A stretch of DNA of 64,000 bases from Helicobacter cinaedi CCUG 18818 = ATCC BAA-847 (GTDB lineage Bacteria > Campylobacterota > Campylobacteria > Campylobacterales > Helicobacteraceae), in the NCBI RefSeq assembly GCF_000155475.1, contig NZ_DS990393.1, forward strand, positions 47,379 to 111,378. The letters run 5' to 3'. Below the pieces are notes generated by a model. The model searched no databases. It was not told the DNA's origin and saw only the letters and a list, made by a program, of their open reading frames with translations. The position numbers and the translations under genes were made by a program. This document shows, piece by piece, positions 62,954 through 64,000 of the stretch (its first letter is position 1; each line of letters starts with the position of its first letter).

Positions 62954-64000
62954 ATGAGCTTTTTTAATCGTCTCAGTATAGGTGCAAAACTTGTCTTTGT
63001 TATCTCTTTCATCGTTGCCATTTGTATGGCAGTAGTGGTATTTATAATATCCCAAACCGCTTCAAGCATTCTCTCAACTGAGAGTGATAAACTACTTACT
63101 AACACGGCTAAGCGTTATCAAAATTTCGTTCAAAACATTGCGACTGAAACCTTTGAAAACACACTTAGCAGTAGCAAGATACTCTCGGGTTTGATTGATG
63201 ATGGGCTAAAAATTGATGAAAAAATGCTAAGCACATATTTATCTTCTATGCTAGATTCTGCAAGTTACTCCGTAGGGAGCTTTATCATTCTATCAAAGGA
63301 CTACACAGAAAAGCATCAAATTGTTTCAAAAAACAAAATTAGCTCTGGTGAGCTTGTTTTAGCCTTTATAGATGATAAACCAGCCGAAAGTGGCGGTATA
63401 AGGGGTATTAGACCAAATGAGCTATTAGATGCGAGTCCTCGGCTTCTTAGCAAACTTCAAAATAATGAAGTGAAAACTCTAAGCGTTCTTCTCTCCCAAC
63501 AAACAAAAATTGACGGCAAGGATTACTACTATAAGACAATTTTTGCTCCCGTATTTGAAAATGGAAAGGTTGTGGGAATTATCGGGAATTTGCTTGATTT
63601 AACAAGTATAGAGGTGCGACTTGGTAACCCTAAACTAGATGTTTTTAATGGGGCAAGACGATTTATTATTGATCAGAATGGAATAGTGATATTTAACTCC
63701 AGTAAAGAATACACTTTGAAAAGTCGTCTCAAAAGGCTAGATGAGCTAAATGCCCATCCAAGTGCAAAAGAGCTCATACAAGCAGTGATGAGTAAAAAAG
63801 ATGGAATCTACACATACCACACCTTGAGTGGCGAACCTGCAAAGGCAGCTGTTTCGACATTTGAAGTGTGGGAAAACATAGGAGAGACTTGGAGCGTTAT
63901 CTCATTTGCCCCTTTTGAAGCTATTGAAGAGCCACTATCCACATTACAGCTTGTTGTAATATCAATTGGTATTGTAGCCATTGCTTTGATTTCTCTTATC
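62954..64000 (+). CDS. methyl-accepting chemotaxis protein, N-terminal part (runs off window)
   Basis: The frame is open to the window end (349 codons visible). RBS TAAGGAG precedes the ATG. The N-terminal membrane helix (~13-37) is followed by a large periplasmic double-Cache-like domain, with Cache features KIDGKDYYYKTIFAPVFENG (~185-204), VVGIIGNLLDL and RRFIIDQNGIVIFNSS. A second membrane helix (VVISIGIVAIALISLI) begins at the window edge. The cytoplasmic HAMP and signalling domains lie beyond. It should sense a small ligand and control the flagellar motor through CheA/CheW. Confidence 0.9.
   Translation, partial: MSFFNRLSIGAKLVFVISFIVAICMAVVVFIISQTASSILSTESDKLLTNTAKRYQNFVQNIATETFENTLSSSKILSGLIDDGLKIDEKMLSTYLSSMLDSASYSVGSFIILSKDYTEKHQIVSKNKISSGELVLAFIDDKPAESGGIRGIRPNELLDASPRLLSKLQNNEVKTLSVLLSQQTKIDGKDYYYKTIFAPVFENGKVVGIIGNLLDLTSIEVRLGNPKLDVFNGARRFIIDQNGIVIFNSSKEYTLKSRLKRLDELNAHPSAKELIQAVMSKKDGIYTYHTLSGEPAKAAVSTFEVWENIGETWSVISFAPFEAIEEPLSTLQLVVISIGIVAIALISLI

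Overview
The window is a gene-dense stretch (roughly 38-40% GC by eye) of a Campylobacterota chromosome, most likely an enterohepatic Helicobacter. Gene order supports this. Blocks that are also neighbours in H. pylori, as I recall its map, appear here: rplY-pth-LptF/G permease, nifS/nifU, fabG-acpP-fabF-accA, recJ/pyrG, fbp/rpe/dnaQ, and metG-(HP0418-like)-cmoB-thioesterase. It is not H. pylori, because it carries a complete Pst/PhoU/PhoBR phosphate locus, an alpha-2-macroglobulin/PBP1C pair and other accessory genes. I found no rRNA, tRNA, CRISPR array or transposase.

Layout. 1-6.6 kb: the end of an unknown protein, Mrp, an AEC transporter, a Na/Pi cotransporter, a polysaccharide deacetylase and a small TRL-like lipoprotein. 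6.6-10 kb: a DMT exporter and an LTA-synthase-type phosphoglycerol transferase split by a run of 11 G, probably phase-variable. 10-15 kb: thiamine phosphate synthase-like gene, atpB, LptF/G, pth, rplY and gltA. 15-18.6 kb: small unknown proteins, an hrgA-like gene broken by an in-frame stop, and purB. 18.8-27 kb: a nitrilase-like protein, an SLC13 transporter, then nifS and nifU separated by an inserted Type II restriction-modification pair. The insertion left a copy of the nifU 5' end on its far side. A GIY-YIG/EcoRI-type methyltransferase fusion follows. 27-33.8 kb: pstS, pstCAB, phoU and a PhoB/PhoR pair on the minus strand. 34-45 kb: CoA-binding protein, acyltransferase, RluA, alpha-2-macroglobulin and pbpC. 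44.8-49.2 kb: fabG, acpP, fabF, accA and a CjaA-type binding lipoprotein. 49.3-64 kb: recJ, pyrG, an M48 protease, prmC, dnaQ-like, rpe, an alpha/beta hydrolase, fbp, metG, an HP0418-like protein, cmoB, a thioesterase and the start of a chemoreceptor.

Main points of interest. (1) The heptamer AGAATCT and its complement AGATTCT are scattered very densely through genes and intergenic DNA. They form palindromes and hairpins and encode Ser/Asp/Leu/Glu-rich linkers, much as DNA-uptake sequences do in other competent bacteria. (2) PstS is circularly permuted relative to the usual order. (3) The pstS and pstC upstream regions carry GTAAA half-sites with identical 22/11-bp spacing, which are good candidate Pho boxes. 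(4) The R-M insertion into nifS-nifU looks like insertion with long target duplication. (5) Homopolymer tracts suggest phase variation of a surface-modifying enzyme and of a chemoreceptor promoter.
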